Source: Lachnospiraceae bacterium
GTDB lineage: Bacteria; Bacillota; Clostridia; Lachnospirales; Lachnospiraceae
Length of the DNA: 39,617 nt
Assembly: GCA_015056735.1 (NCBI GenBank)
Contig: SVFT01000016.1
Span: forward strand, 1 to 39,617
Reading direction: 5' to 3'
Shown here: positions 26,958 to 36,619 of the stretch, piece by piece
How the letters are laid out: each line of letters starts with the position of its first letter
Position numbering within the stretch: the stretch's first letter is position 1
Translations under genes and position numbers: made by a program
The notes under the pieces: model-generated
Databases searched by the model: none
What the model saw: the letters and a program-made list of their open reading frames with translations, nothing else
What the model was told of the DNA's origin: nothing

Positions 26958-27748
26958 GTTTGGCGCCTTTGGCGAGCCGCTTCGTAAAGCAGAACAGCCG
27001 ATGCGATCGCCGCATTGAGTGACTCCACGCCGCCCTCCATCGGGATCTTCATATAGGTATCCGCGGCATCCGCCGTCTCCTTTTTCAGGCCGTTCCCTTC
27101 ATTTCCTATGAGAAAAGCGCTCCCGCCCGTAAAGTCGCATGCATCGTACGTCTTCGTACCCGCAAGATGCGCCGCATAAGTCGTGATCCCGCGCCCTTGA
27201 AGCGTCCGTACAAAGGTAGGCAGATCCTTCGTGACAAGAAACGGCACGCGATAGATCGAGCCCATCGTCCCGCGGATTACCTTGGGATTATAGATATCCA
27301 CCGTATCCGTCGTCATCACGATCCCGCTGATCCCCGCGCCCTCGCCCGTACGGATCATCGTTCCCAGATTGCCGGGGTCCTGAATGTCCTCGGCGATCAG
27401 AAGGAGCGGGTTCGGCCCGTCCAAAAAATCCGAAGGATCGTAGTGAAATGCCCGCATCACGCACAAGATCCCCTGTGGTGTGACCGTATCGGAGAGCTTC
27501 TTAAAGACTTCCTGCGAGACCATCTCCGTAAATGCGCCGACCGCTTTACATGCTTCTATTTTCTTTGCTGCCGCCTCGGAAACAGAAAAGGATTCGGAAA
27601 TGTATACTTCCCGAATCCGGTCGATCGGTGCTTCCAGAAACATCCGGATGCCTTCTGCGATAAATGCATCCTGTTCCCTTCTCGCTTTCGATTTGCTCTG
27701 CAGCAGCAGTACGTTCTTGATCTTCGGGTTGCCCGTACTTGTGATCAT
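26954..27748 (-). CDS. SpoU/TrmH-family RNA 2'-O-methyltransferase
   Basis: This 264-residue protein has the N-terminal substrate-binding domain (Gly-Asn-Pro-Lys-Ile-Lys-Asn-Val to Phe-Ile-Ala-Glu-Gly) and the SPOUT knot motifs: Asp-Ile-Gln-Asp-Pro-Gly-Asn-Leu-Gly, Ile-Gly-Asn-Glu-Gly-Asn-Gly and Glu-Ser-Leu-Asn-Ala-Ala-Ile-Ala. The target could be 23S rRNA (RlmB-like) or tRNA; the sequence does not decide. It lies 36 bases after pfkA and is probably co-transcribed with it. Confidence 0.92.
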   Translation of the reverse strand: MITSTGNPKIKNVLLLQSKSKARREQDAFIAEGIRMFLEAPIDRIREVYISESFSVSEAAAKKIEACKAVGAFTEMVSQEVFKKLSDTVTPQGILCVMRAFHYDPSDFLDGPNPLLLIAEDIQDPGNLGTMIRTGEGAGISGIVMTTDTVDIYNPKVIRGTMGSIYRVPFLVTKDLPTFVRTLQGRGITTYAAHLAGTKTYDACDFTGGSAFLIGNEGNGLKKETADAADTYMKIPMEGGVESLNAAIASAVLLYEAARQRRQT

Positions 27749-27784
27749 CGTCTGCTCCTTATAGAATGTGCAGCCCTGCCTGCC

Positions 27785-28759
<975 letters not shown>

Positions 28760-28786
28760 TGTGAATCCTCCCTGTCAATTGCCTTC

Positions 28787-28815
28787 ATCATAATCGAATT
28801 CTGTGAGAATTTCAA
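28787..28815 (-). promoter_or_regulatory. pfkA promoter
   Basis: TTGAAA (28810-28815), 17 bases, TATGAT (28787-28792) on the minus strand, with GGGAGG as the downstream ribosome site of pfkA. It lies in the 69-base gap after dnaE, so pfkA need not depend on dnaE transcription. Confidence 0.75.
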
Positions 28816-28828
28816 TCGTTTCGGCCCG

Positions 28829-31800
28829 TTAATACGTAATTTTTATGTTTTCTTCACCGAATCGCTCCCGCAGTTTTGCCTGCAGATTTTCATCCGCATT
28901 CACATTGCGGTTCGCCGGGAGACGCTTCATCGCTTTCTCCTCTTCCACGTAGATCACAACGCTGTCCTTGCCATCAGAAGACAGGAGCATCTCGTCAAGA
29001 TGTGCCGCGTCAGCCTCATATGCGGCCTTGGTCGCAAACTTGATCCAGAGTTTGCACGGCATATCGCAGAACCTTGTGATACTCTCCGCGATGAGCTTGC
29101 CGTCCTTCTCTTCTTCCACGGATGCCCGGCCCGTTACAAAGATCTTTGCATCCGGCTCCAGAATCTTAGCATAACGCTCGTAATCTTTCGGGAAGACGAT
29201 CACTTCGGCGCTCCCCGCGAGATCTTCTATCGTGAGAAAAGCCATTACCTTATCGTTCTTGGTGTACTTGATGGTCTTGTCAGCCAGAAGGCCGCCGATC
29301 GTCACCTTCCTGCCATCCTCGATCGCAGCTGCGCCCGTCTCTTCATCCAGCATGAAATCGGATGTGACCGCCGTGCTCTTCGCACGCCAGATCGCCTCGT
29401 ATTCTTCCATCGGATGGCCGCTGACGTAGATGCCGAGCACTTCTTTTTCAAAGGATAGCTTTGTCTCTTTTGCGTATTCACCGACATTCGGAAGCGCGAT
29501 GTCGTAGCTCTCCTTGTCCTCATCGGACGCAAGATCGAAGAGCGTCATCTGGCCCGCCATGTTGTTCTTCTTGTCCTGCTGGATGCTGTCCATGATCCGC
29601 ACATAGATGCTCATGAACTGCTTCCTCGTGCCGCCTAGACCGTCCAGCGCACCCGCTTTAATCAGGTTCTCGACTGCGCGCTTGTTCACGCCGAGCTCCG
29701 CCGTACGCGTCGCAAAATCCTTCAGGTTCGTATAAGGACCGCGTGCCTCTCTCTCCGCCACGATGCTGTCGATCACGCTCGGGCCGATGCTCTTGATCGC
29801 CGTCAGCGCATAGCGGATCGCGCCGTCCGCAACAGAGAAGCCGGACTCACCCGCATTGATATCGGGCGGCAGGATCCGGATGCCCATGCTGCGGCAGTTC
29901 ATGATATATTCGGACACCTTCTTGCCGTTATCGATCACGGACGTAAGAAGCGATGCCATGAACTCCAGCGGATAATAATATTTCAGATACGCAGTCTGGT
30001 AGGATACGACCGCATAGCAGGCTGCGTGCGATTTGTTAAATGCATATTTGGCAAAATCCATCATATCATCGTAGATCTTGCTGGCCGTCTGCTCGTCGAT
30101 CCCTTTGGATACGCAGCCGGGAACGCCCTCTTCCGGATTGCCGAAGATGAAGTTGGCGCGCTCTTTTTCCATGACCGCCTGCTTCTTCTTGCTCATCGCA
30201 CGGCGCACAAGGTCAGACCGTCCGAGCGTATAGCCACCAAGATCGCGCACGATCTGCATGACCTGCTCCTGGTAGACGATACAGCCGTAGGTCGGCGACA
30301 GGATCGGTTCAAGCTGCGGGCAGGCATACGTGATCGCGTCACGATTGTTTTTGCCCTTGATATATTTCGGGATAAAATCCATCGGCCCCGGACGATACAG
30401 CGAGATGCCCGCGATGATGTCCTCCAGGTTCTGCGGTTTAAGCTCCTTCATGAAGCTCTTCATCCCGGCGCTTTCAAGCTGGAAGACACCCTCTGTCCGC
30501 CCCGATCCGATCGACGCAAGGACCTTGGGATCTTCGTAATCGATATGCAACAGGTCGATCTTCCGTCCCGTATCGCGCTCGATCATCTTAACCGCATTCT
30601 GAAGCACGGTCAGTGTTCGAAGGCCCAGGAAATCCATCTTTAAAAGGCCCAGCTCTTCGAGCGTCGTCATCGTAAACTGCGTTGTGATCGAGCCGTCGGA
30701 GCCGCGCGAGAGCGGTACGAACTCATCGGCGCTCTTCTGGCAGATGACAACGCCCGCCGCATGCATGGAAGTATGACGTGGCAGACCTTCCAGGCGCTTG
30801 CACATATCGATGAGGTGGTGCACCTTTTCATCCTCTTCGTAGAGCTTTCTGAATTCCGGATTCATGGAAAGTGCACGTTCCAGTGTGATGTTCAGTTCAT
30901 TCGGCACCATTTTCGCAATGGAATCCGCATAGGCGTACGGAAGATCCATCACGCGGGCCACATCACGGATGACGCCCTTGGCTGCGAGCGTACCGAACGT
31001 AACGATCTGCACGACCTTGTCTTTGCCGTATTTGCGGCTCACATAATCGATGACTTCCTGCCGTCTCTCGAAGCAGAAGTCAACGTCGATATCGGGCATG
31101 GATACACGCTCGGGGTTTAAGAATCGCTCAAACAGAAGGCTGTACCGGATCGGATCGATGTCCGTGATCCTGAGGCAGTACGATACGATACTGCCGGCAG
31201 CGCTCCCTCGGCCGGGGCCGACTGCGATGCCGTGTTCTTTGGAATAGTTGATAAAATCCCACACGATGAGGAAGTAATCGACATACCCCATCTTGCGGAT
31301 GACGCCAAGCTCGTAGTCAAGGCGCTCCCGAAGCGACATGCCGATCTTCTCGCGTACGTATGCTTCATCCGCATCGGCGTATCGCTCCTGCAGGCCGATA
31401 TCGCACAGGTGATTTAAATACGTCCAGGAATCATAGCCATCCGGTACTTCGAATTTCGGGAGCTTGGTAACGCCGAACTCGATCTCCACATGGCAGCGGT
31501 CCGCGATCTCCTGTGTGCGCTCCACTGCATCCCATGCATACGGGAAGAGACCCTTCATCTCCTCTTCGCTCTTAACGTAGTACTGGCCGCCTTCATATCT
31601 CATGCGGTCTTCGTCGTCAAGCTTCTTGCCTGTCTGGAGACATAAAAGGATATCATGCGGCGCAGCATCCTCCGCATACGTGTAGTGCACGTCATTGGTG
31701 CACACCAGCGGGATGCCAAGCTCCCTGCTCATCTCGATGAGCGCCGCGTTCACGGTCTGCTGTTCCGGGATCCCATGATCCTGCAGTTCGAGGAAATAGT

Positions 31801-32308
31801 TGCCCTCGCCGAAGCAGTCCAGATACTTCCGCGCGCAGTTCTTCGCCTCCGCGATCAGCCCTTTTTCAATAAGGCGCGGCACTTCACCGGCCAGACACGC
31901 GGAGAGCGCAATAATCCCCTCATGGAATTCCCGCAGTACTTCCATATCCACGCGGGGTCTGTAATAAAAGCCTTCGGTAAAGCCGCGGCTTACGATCTTC
32001 ATCAGGTTGGCATAGCCTGTATTGTTCTCTGCCAGAAGGACAAGGTGGTGGTAGCGGTCTTCTCCGCCCGTCGTCTCCTTGTCAAAGCGGGAGTTCGGTG
32101 CCACATAGACCTCGCAGCCAAGCACGGGATTCAGTCCCGCTTCTCTTGCCGCACGGTAAAAATCGATCACGCCGTACATCACGCCGTGGTCCGTAATGGC
32201 CGCCGCCGTCATGCCCAGCTCTTTGCACCTTTTCACATATTCTTTGATCTTGTTGGACCCATCGAGCAGACTGTATTCGGTATGGGTATGAAGATGTACG
32301 AATGACAT
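28829..32308 (-). CDS. dnaE: DNA polymerase III alpha subunit (DnaE)
   Basis: This 1159-residue polymerase has an N-terminal PHP domain (Val-His-Leu-His-Thr-His-Thr-Glu-Tyr-Ser), the palm motifs Gly-Pro-Gly-Arg-Gly-Ser-Ala-Ala-Gly-Ser and Pro-Asp-Ile-Asp-Val-Asp-Phe with the catalytic Asp residues, a helix-hairpin-helix region and a C-terminal OB fold (about 990-1070). The start is at 32308 behind GAGGGG; the longer frame to 32413 reads through the metK terminator and has no family match. In Clostridia it often works beside PolC. Confidence 0.97.
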   Translation of the reverse strand: MSFVHLHTHTEYSLLDGSNKIKEYVKRCKELGMTAAAITDHGVMYGVIDFYRAAREAGLNPVLGCEVYVAPNSRFDKETTGGEDRYHHLVLLAENNTGYANLMKIVSRGFTEGFYYRPRVDMEVLREFHEGIIALSACLAGEVPRLIEKGLIAEAKNCARKYLDCFGEGNYFLELQDHGIPEQQTVNAALIEMSRELGIPLVCTNDVHYTYAEDAAPHDILLCLQTGKKLDDEDRMRYEGGQYYVKSEEEMKGLFPYAWDAVERTQEIADRCHVEIEFGVTKLPKFEVPDGYDSWTYLNHLCDIGLQERYADADEAYVREKIGMSLRERLDYELGVIRKMGYVDYFLIVWDFINYSKEHGIAVGPGRGSAAGSIVSYCLRITDIDPIRYSLLFERFLNPERVSMPDIDVDFCFERRQEVIDYVSRKYGKDKVVQIVTFGTLAAKGVIRDVARVMDLPYAYADSIAKMVPNELNITLERALSMNPEFRKLYEEDEKVHHLIDMCKRLEGLPRHTSMHAAGVVICQKSADEFVPLSRGSDGSITTQFTMTTLEELGLLKMDFLGLRTLTVLQNAVKMIERDTGRKIDLLHIDYEDPKVLASIGSGRTEGVFQLESAGMKSFMKELKPQNLEDIIAGISLYRPGPMDFIPKYIKGKNNRDAITYACPQLEPILSPTYGCIVYQEQVMQIVRDLGGYTLGRSDLVRRAMSKKKQAVMEKERANFIFGNPEEGVPGCVSKGIDEQTASKIYDDMMDFAKYAFNKSHAACYAVVSYQTAYLKYYYPLEFMASLLTSVIDNGKKVSEYIMNCRSMGIRILPPDINAGESGFSVADGAIRYALTAIKSIGPSVIDSIVAEREARGPYTNLKDFATRTAELGVNKRAVENLIKAGALDGLGGTRKQFMSIYVRIMDSIQQDKKNNMAGQMTLFDLASDEDKESYDIALPNVGEYAKETKLSFEKEVLGIYVSGHPMEEYEAIWRAKSTAVTSDFMLDEETGAAAIEDGRKVTIGGLLADKTIKYTKNDKVMAFLTIEDLAGSAEVIVFPKDYERYAKILEPDAKIFVTGRASVEEEKDGKLIAESITRFCDMPCKLWIKFATKAAYEADAAHLDEMLLSSDGKDSVVIYVEEEKAMKRLPANRNVNADENLQAKLRERFGEENIKITY

Positions 32309-32340
32309 GTGATTCCCCTCAATAAAATAGAATCTCGCGC

Positions 32341-32367
32341 GCGTACGCACCCATTGCGTGCGCACCC
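32341..32367. repeat. Tandem 15-bp repeat before dnaE
   Basis: GCGTACGCACCC (32341-32352) and GCGTGCGCACCC (32356-32367) are direct copies with one mismatch, period 15. They lie between the metK terminator and the dnaE ribosome site. No promoter with good -10 and -35 boxes was seen in this gap. Confidence 0.7.
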
Positions 32368-32369
32368 AT

Positions 32370-32401
32370 AAAAAAGAGATAGGATGCGAGCATCCTATCT
32401 C
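32370..32401 (-). terminator. Intrinsic terminator of metK
   Basis: A perfect 11-bp stem, GAGATAGGATG with a 4-base loop (32376-32401), is followed on the minus strand by six Ts. It lies 50 bases past the metK stop. Confidence 0.92.
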
Positions 32402-32450
32402 ATATTCTAGCATAATCCATTCAGCGAATGTATGCTTCCGGGCGATTCTT

Positions 32451-33638
32451 TTACAGATATTTTTTCAACGCCTCAGCCTTATCCGTTTTCTCCCAGGGAA
32501 GGTCCAGATCGTTGCGGCCGAAGTGACCGTAAGCTGCTGTCTGCTTGTAGATCGGACGACGCAGATCGAGCATCTTGATGATGCCTGCAGGACGCAGATC
32601 GAAGTTCTCGCGAACGATCTCTACCAGCTTGTCGTCGCTGACTTTGCCTGTTCCGAAGGAATCAACCATAACGGAGGTCGGCTGTGCAACACCGATCGCG
32701 TAGGAAAGCTGGATCTCGCACTTCTCCGCAAGACCTGCCGCTACGATGTTCTTTGCAACGTAACGCGCCGCATAAGCTGCGGAACGGTCAACCTTGGTGC
32801 AGTCCTTTCCGGAGAAAGCGCCGCCGCCGTGACGTGCATATCCGCCGTAGGTATCTACGATGATCTTACGGCCCGTAAGACCTGCATCGCCGTGCGGTCC
32901 GCCGATCACGAAACGGCCGGTCGGGTTAATGAAGAATTTTGTATCCTTGTCAACAAGCTCTTTGGGAAGAACTTCATCAAAGACATATCTCTTGATATCT
33001 TTGTGGATCTGTTCCTGTGTTACGTCAGGATCGTGCTGTGTGCTGAGAACGACAGCTTCGAGACGCTTGGGCTTGCCTGCCTCATCGTACTCAACGGAAA
33101 CCTGGCTCTTGCCGTCCGGTCTTAAGTATTTCAGGGTGCCGTTCTTTCTGACCTTGGTCAGCTGGAGTGCCAGCTTGTGTGCCAGGGAGATCGGATACGG
33201 CATCATCTCTTCCGTCTCATTGGTCGCATAACCGAACATCATACCCTGGTCGCCCGCGCCGATCGCTTCGATCTCTGCATCGGACATCTTGTTCTCTTTT
33301 GCTTCGAGTGCCTTGTCAACGCCCATCGCGATATCGGAAGACTGCTCATCGATTGCTACGAGAACAGCACAGGTGTTGCCGTCAAAACCGTACTCGGACT
33401 TGTCATAGCCGATCTCTTTTACGGTGTCACGTACGATCTTCTGGATATCAACGTATGCATTCGTTGTGATCTCACCGGTTACAAGTACAAAACCGGTACA
33501 TGTTGCTGCCTCACAAGCCACACGGCTCATGGGATCTTCCTTCATCAGGGCATCCAGGATGGCATCGGAGATGGCATCACACATCTTGTCGGGATGGCCT
33601 TCGGTTACGGATTCGGATGTAAATAGTCTTTTTTCCAT
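32451..33638 (-). CDS. metK: S-adenosylmethionine synthetase
   Basis: This 395-residue enzyme makes SAM from methionine and ATP. Gly-His-Pro-Asp-Lys near the N-terminus, [11 protein letters not shown] (ATP motif) and Gly-Gly-Gly-Ala-Phe-Ser-Gly-Lys-Asp (phosphate-binding loop) are all present. Start 33638 follows AAGGAG. The leader contains a SAM-I riboswitch, so the gene should be switched off when SAM is plentiful. Confidence 0.98.
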   Translation of the reverse strand: MEKRLFTSESVTEGHPDKMCDAISDAILDALMKEDPMSRVACEAATCTGFVLVTGEITTNAYVDIQKIVRDTVKEIGYDKSEYGFDGNTCAVLVAIDEQSSDIAMGVDKALEAKENKMSDAEIEAIGAGDQGMMFGYATNETEEMMPYPISLAHKLALQLTKVRKNGTLKYLRPDGKSQVSVEYDEAGKPKRLEAVVLSTQHDPDVTQEQIHKDIKRYVFDEVLPKELVDKDTKFFINPTGRFVIGGPHGDAGLTGRKIIVDTYGGYARHGGGAFSGKDCTKVDRSAAYAARYVAKNIVAAGLAEKCEIQLSYAIGVAQPTSVMVDSFGTGKVSDDKLVEIVRENFDLRPAGIIKMLDLRRPIYKQTAAYGHFGRNDLDLPWEKTDKAEALKKYL

Positions 33639-33663
33639 TTGGTTCTCCTTCTTAAAAATGGGG

Positions 33664-33812
33664 ATAAAAAAATCCGCTTCATAAGCGGATCCAAAGTAAC
33701 GTTGATACTCAAATCCTCTTATTGTTCGATTGCTCGCTCAGGTAGGCACCTTCCTTTCGGGGTTGCCGTGGCTTCATAAGTCCTATGTACCTCCACCACT
33801 CTGAATAAGAGA
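33664..33812 (-). promoter_or_regulatory. SAM-I (S-box) riboswitch of metK
   Basis: The minus-strand leader has S-box features in order: P1 TCTTATTC pairing with GAACAATAAGA (33716-33811), CAGAGTGGTGGAGG, GAAGCCACGGCAACC, GAAAGGAAGGTGCC and CTGAGCGAG. It is followed by a Rho-independent terminator (ATCCGCTT/AAGCGGAT at 33672-33690 plus T7 at 33666-33672), the expression platform. SAM binding is expected to favour termination before metK. Confidence 0.95.
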
Positions 33813-33846
33813 AAACATACAATATTGAATTCTTATATCTTCTGAT

Positions 33847-33875
33847 AGCATACACTCTTCTTGCGTACTTGTCAA
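33847..33875 (-). promoter_or_regulatory. metK/riboswitch promoter
   Basis: TTGACA (33870-33875), 17 bases, TATGCT (33847-33852) on the minus strand. The start would fall near 33840, about 30 bases before the aptamer. Its -35 shares bases with the divergent promoter at 33869-33898. Confidence 0.8.
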
Positions 33876-33898
33876 TTCATCGCTTTTCGCCGTATAAT
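33869..33898 (+). promoter_or_regulatory. Promoter of the HD-GYP gene
   Basis: TTGTCA (33869-33874), 18 bases, TATAAT (33893-33898) on the plus strand, about 25 bases before the HD-GYP ribosome site. Its -35 hexamer is read from the same base pairs as the metK -35 (33870-33875). Confidence 0.7.
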
Positions 33899-33931
33899 TA
33901 TGGTGAATTACTGTCTTTTTGAGGGCCTCAT

Positions 33932-35005
33932 ATGAGAAGCGTAAAAATCGCGCGGCTGGAACCCGGAATGGTGACGGCCGAGACGCTGTACAACCCGAAT
34001 AACGGTTCCGTGCTGCTGCCGGAAAAGACCATTCTGACAGATAAGACCATCGCATGGCTTGATACGCTGCAGATCTCTGCGCTCAACGTAGAAGGCGATC
34101 TGGCTCCAAAGGAGCTCCGTGCGCCCGATCCCGCAACGATCCGCATCCGTGCTTCGGCCGAGTTTAAGCGGTTTGAGCGCGATCACGAAAAAGCGGTCAA
34201 TCTTTACACTGCTTCGATCAACGATTTTGTCTTAAAGAACAAGTCGTTCGAGCCCAAGCGTCTTGTAAAAGCGCTGATGAATCTTGTCAGCGCCAAGCAG
34301 TACCGCTTCAACATCCTCGAGATGCTCTCCAATCTCAAATCATATGACGATCCCACGTATTCGCACGGCGTCAATGTCGCGCTCTTGAGCCATACATTCG
34401 GCAAGTGGCTCCGCATGTCTCCGTCCGAGCTCGAGATCCTGACACTCGCCGGGCTTCTGCATGATGTCGGCAAGATCATGATCCCTGAGAAAATCTTAAA
34501 AAAGCCGTCTTCACTCACGCATGCGGAATACGAAGTCATGAAAACGCACACGCTCAAAGGCTACTATAAGCTCAAGAACGCCGAGGTGGATCCGCGCATC
34601 AGCGAAGCGGCGCTCTCCCACCACGAACGCGTTGACGGTTCCGGCTATCCGTACGGTCTGAAAGGGACGCAGCTGCCGGCCTTTCCGTCGATCATCGGGA
34701 TCACGGATGTCTATGATGCGATCACGAGTCCGCGTGTCTATCGCGACCCGATCTGCCCGTTTAAGGCGATCGCCCTGTTTGAAAAGGAAGGGCTGCAGAA
34801 ATACGATCCGCAGTACATCCTGACGTTCCTGGAAAATGTCGCATCCTGCTATTTGTACACCGACGTCCTTTTAAGCGACGGGCGCACCGGCAAAGTCATC
34901 TTTATCAACAGGGACCATATCTCCAAGCCGACCGTACAGCTGAGCAGCAGCGAGTACATCGACCTGTGCAAGACGCCGGATGTGTATATTGAAAAGATGC
35001 TATGA
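33932..35005 (+). CDS. HD-GYP domain cyclic-di-GMP phosphodiesterase
   Basis: This 357-residue protein begins with a DUF3391-like domain (Ile-Ala-Arg-Leu-Glu-Pro-Gly-Met) and carries an HD-GYP domain: His-Asp-Val-Gly-Lys at about residue 188, Lys-Thr-His, Ala-Leu-Ser-His-His-Glu-Arg-Val-Asp-Gly-Ser-Gly-Tyr-Pro at about 231, and a following Asp-Val-Tyr-Asp-Ala. These metal and GYP residues mark an enzyme that cleaves cyclic-di-GMP. It has no transmembrane segment. It is divergent from metK and alone in its orientation; its ribosome site is GAGGG. Confidence 0.93.
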   Translation: MRSVKIARLEPGMVTAETLYNPNNGSVLLPEKTILTDKTIAWLDTLQISALNVEGDLAPKELRAPDPATIRIRASAEFKRFERDHEKAVNLYTASINDFVLKNKSFEPKRLVKALMNLVSAKQYRFNILEMLSNLKSYDDPTYSHGVNVALLSHTFGKWLRMSPSELEILTLAGLLHDVGKIMIPEKILKKPSSLTHAEYEVMKTHTLKGYYKLKNAEVDPRISEAALSHHERVDGSGYPYGLKGTQLPAFPSIIGITDVYDAITSPRVYRDPICPFKAIALFEKEGLQKYDPQYILTFLENVASCYLYTDVLLSDGRTGKVIFINRDHISKPTVQLSSSEYIDLCKTPDVYIEKML

Positions 35006-35198
35006 TAAGCGTTACCAAAGTCGTTCACAGCCATGCTTGCATGAGCCTGTGATCGACCTTGGGTACGCAACAAACACGAGGAAGCAGCAGAATGCGCTTA
35101 AAGCGCATTCTAGCAGATTCCGAGTGGTTGAAGGATCGCGAGAGCCCGGCAGGGCGGAGCGATCCGTATCATATATATAAAAAATATGCAGATTATAA

Positions 35199-35233
35199 AA
35201 AGAGTCACCCCATTCACAAAAGGGTGACTCTTT
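35199..35233. terminator. Bidirectional terminator between HD-GYP gene and murA
   Basis: AAAGAGTCACCC and GGGTGACTCTTT (35199-35233) form a 12-bp stem with A/T-rich runs on both sides, so it can stop transcripts from both converging genes. The rest of the 35006-35198 gap holds two further inverted repeats, AATGCGCTT/AAGCGCATT (about 35090-35109) and GGATCG/CGATCC (about 35133-35165), but no gene. Confidence 0.85.
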
Positions 35234-35244
35234 ATTATTTTATC

Positions 35245-36537
35245 TCATCCTACGCGCAGCTTAAACTTCTGCACATCTCTCTCGGAGTCCGCGCGTGCGA
35301 TCTTGGCGCCGAGACTCTGGAGCTTCTCGGGGAAATCCTCATAACCGCGCTCGATATACTTGATATCGTCGATCAACGTGTAGCCTTCCGCCGCAAGTCC
35401 CGCAAGGACAAGCGCTGCGCCCGCACGAAGATCGGGAGCGGTGATCTCTGCACCCGTGTACTTCTGCACACCGTCAATGATGGCGGTATTGCCTTCCACC
35501 TTAACATTCGCGCCCATACGGGTGATCTCATCCACATATTTAAACCGATTCTCGAAAATGCTCTCCGTCACAATGCTGATGCCCTGGCCAAGTGCCAGCG
35601 CTACCGTGATCTGCGGCTGCATATCCGTCGGGAAGCCGGGATACGGGAGCGTCTTGACCTGGGTATGGCTGAGACGTTTGCTGGAGACCACACGGACCTC
35701 ATCGTCCGATTCCTGTACCTCACAGCCGATCTCCGTAAGCTTCGCACTGATCGATTCCAGGTGCTTCGGGATCACATTCTTAACCGTTACATCCCCTTTT
35801 GTGACCGCCGCGGCAAACATGAATGTGCCCGCTTCGATCTGATCCGGGATGATCATATATTCAGACTTATGCAGTCTCTCTACGCCTTTGATACGGATGA
35901 CATCGGTACCGGCGCCCTTGATGTTGGCACCCATACTGTTCAGGAAGTTCGCCACATCAACAACATGCGGTTCCTTCGCCGCATTCTCGATGATCGTCTG
36001 ACCTTCCGCCATGACGGAAGCCATCATGACATTGATGGTCGCACCGACCGTTACCACATCCATGTAGATATGCGCCGCCTTGAGCGCCTTCGCCTTGGCA
36101 TTGACCATGCCGTGTGCGATATCCACATCCGCGCCGAGTGCCTTGAACCCTTTGATATGCTGGTCGATCGGTCTGGCACCGATCGCACAGCCGCCGGGAA
36201 AGACAACCGTGCCCTCTTTATATTTGCCGAGAAGTGCGCCAAGCAGATAATACGACGCACGGATCCGCTTCACGTAATCGCCTTCGATCACCTGACTGTG
36301 AATCCTGGACGCATTGATCTCAACGGTGTGTCTGTCGATCCTCTTGATGATCACACCGATGTTCTCCATCGCCTGCAACATGATATTGGTATCACGCACG
36401 TCCGGCATATTTGAAATCAGAACAGTCTCATCCGTCATGATGGATGCAGCCAGGATCCCGAGTGCGGCGTTCTTCGCACCACCGATCTCAACTTCACCAA
36501 CAAGCGGGGTTCCGCCCTTGATCACGTATTGTTCCAT
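35245..36537 (-). CDS. murA: UDP-N-acetylglucosamine 1-carboxyvinyltransferase
   Basis: This 430-residue enzyme does the first committed step of peptidoglycan synthesis. Lys-Asn-Ala-Ala-Leu near residue 22 and Pro-Gly-Gly-Cys-Ala-Ile-Gly with the active-site Cys (fosfomycin target) are present. Start 36537 is chosen for GAGGAAC upstream; the longer frame to 36615 has no match. It lies 82 bases after the M23 gene and ends at a bidirectional terminator. Confidence 0.97.
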   Translation of the reverse strand: MEQYVIKGGTPLVGEVEIGGAKNAALGILAASIMTDETVLISNMPDVRDTNIMLQAMENIGVIIKRIDRHTVEINASRIHSQVIEGDYVKRIRASYYLLGALLGKYKEGTVVFPGGCAIGARPIDQHIKGFKALGADVDIAHGMVNAKAKALKAAHIYMDVVTVGATINVMMASVMAEGQTIIENAAKEPHVVDVANFLNSMGANIKGAGTDVIRIKGVERLHKSEYMIIPDQIEAGTFMFAAAVTKGDVTVKNVIPKHLESISAKLTEIGCEVQESDDEVRVVSSKRLSHTQVKTLPYPGFPTDMQPQITVALALGQGISIVTESIFENRFKYVDEITRMGANVKVEGNTAIIDGVQKYTGAEITAPDLRAGAALVLAGLAAEGYTLIDDIKYIERGYEDFPEKLQSLGAKIARADSERDVQKFKLRVG

Positions 36538-36619
36538 ACTTTGTTCCTCAATGAATAGTTCTTGAGAAGTATAAACTCTTTTATCTGTTTTGTAAAGTGT
36601 CGACAAAACAGGCACAAAA

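Noticed and set aside
35059-36414. Long plus-strand open frame of 451 codons
   Set aside because: Exact antisense of murA, which has full motifs; the plus frame is rich in Arg/His/Asp and resembles no protein.
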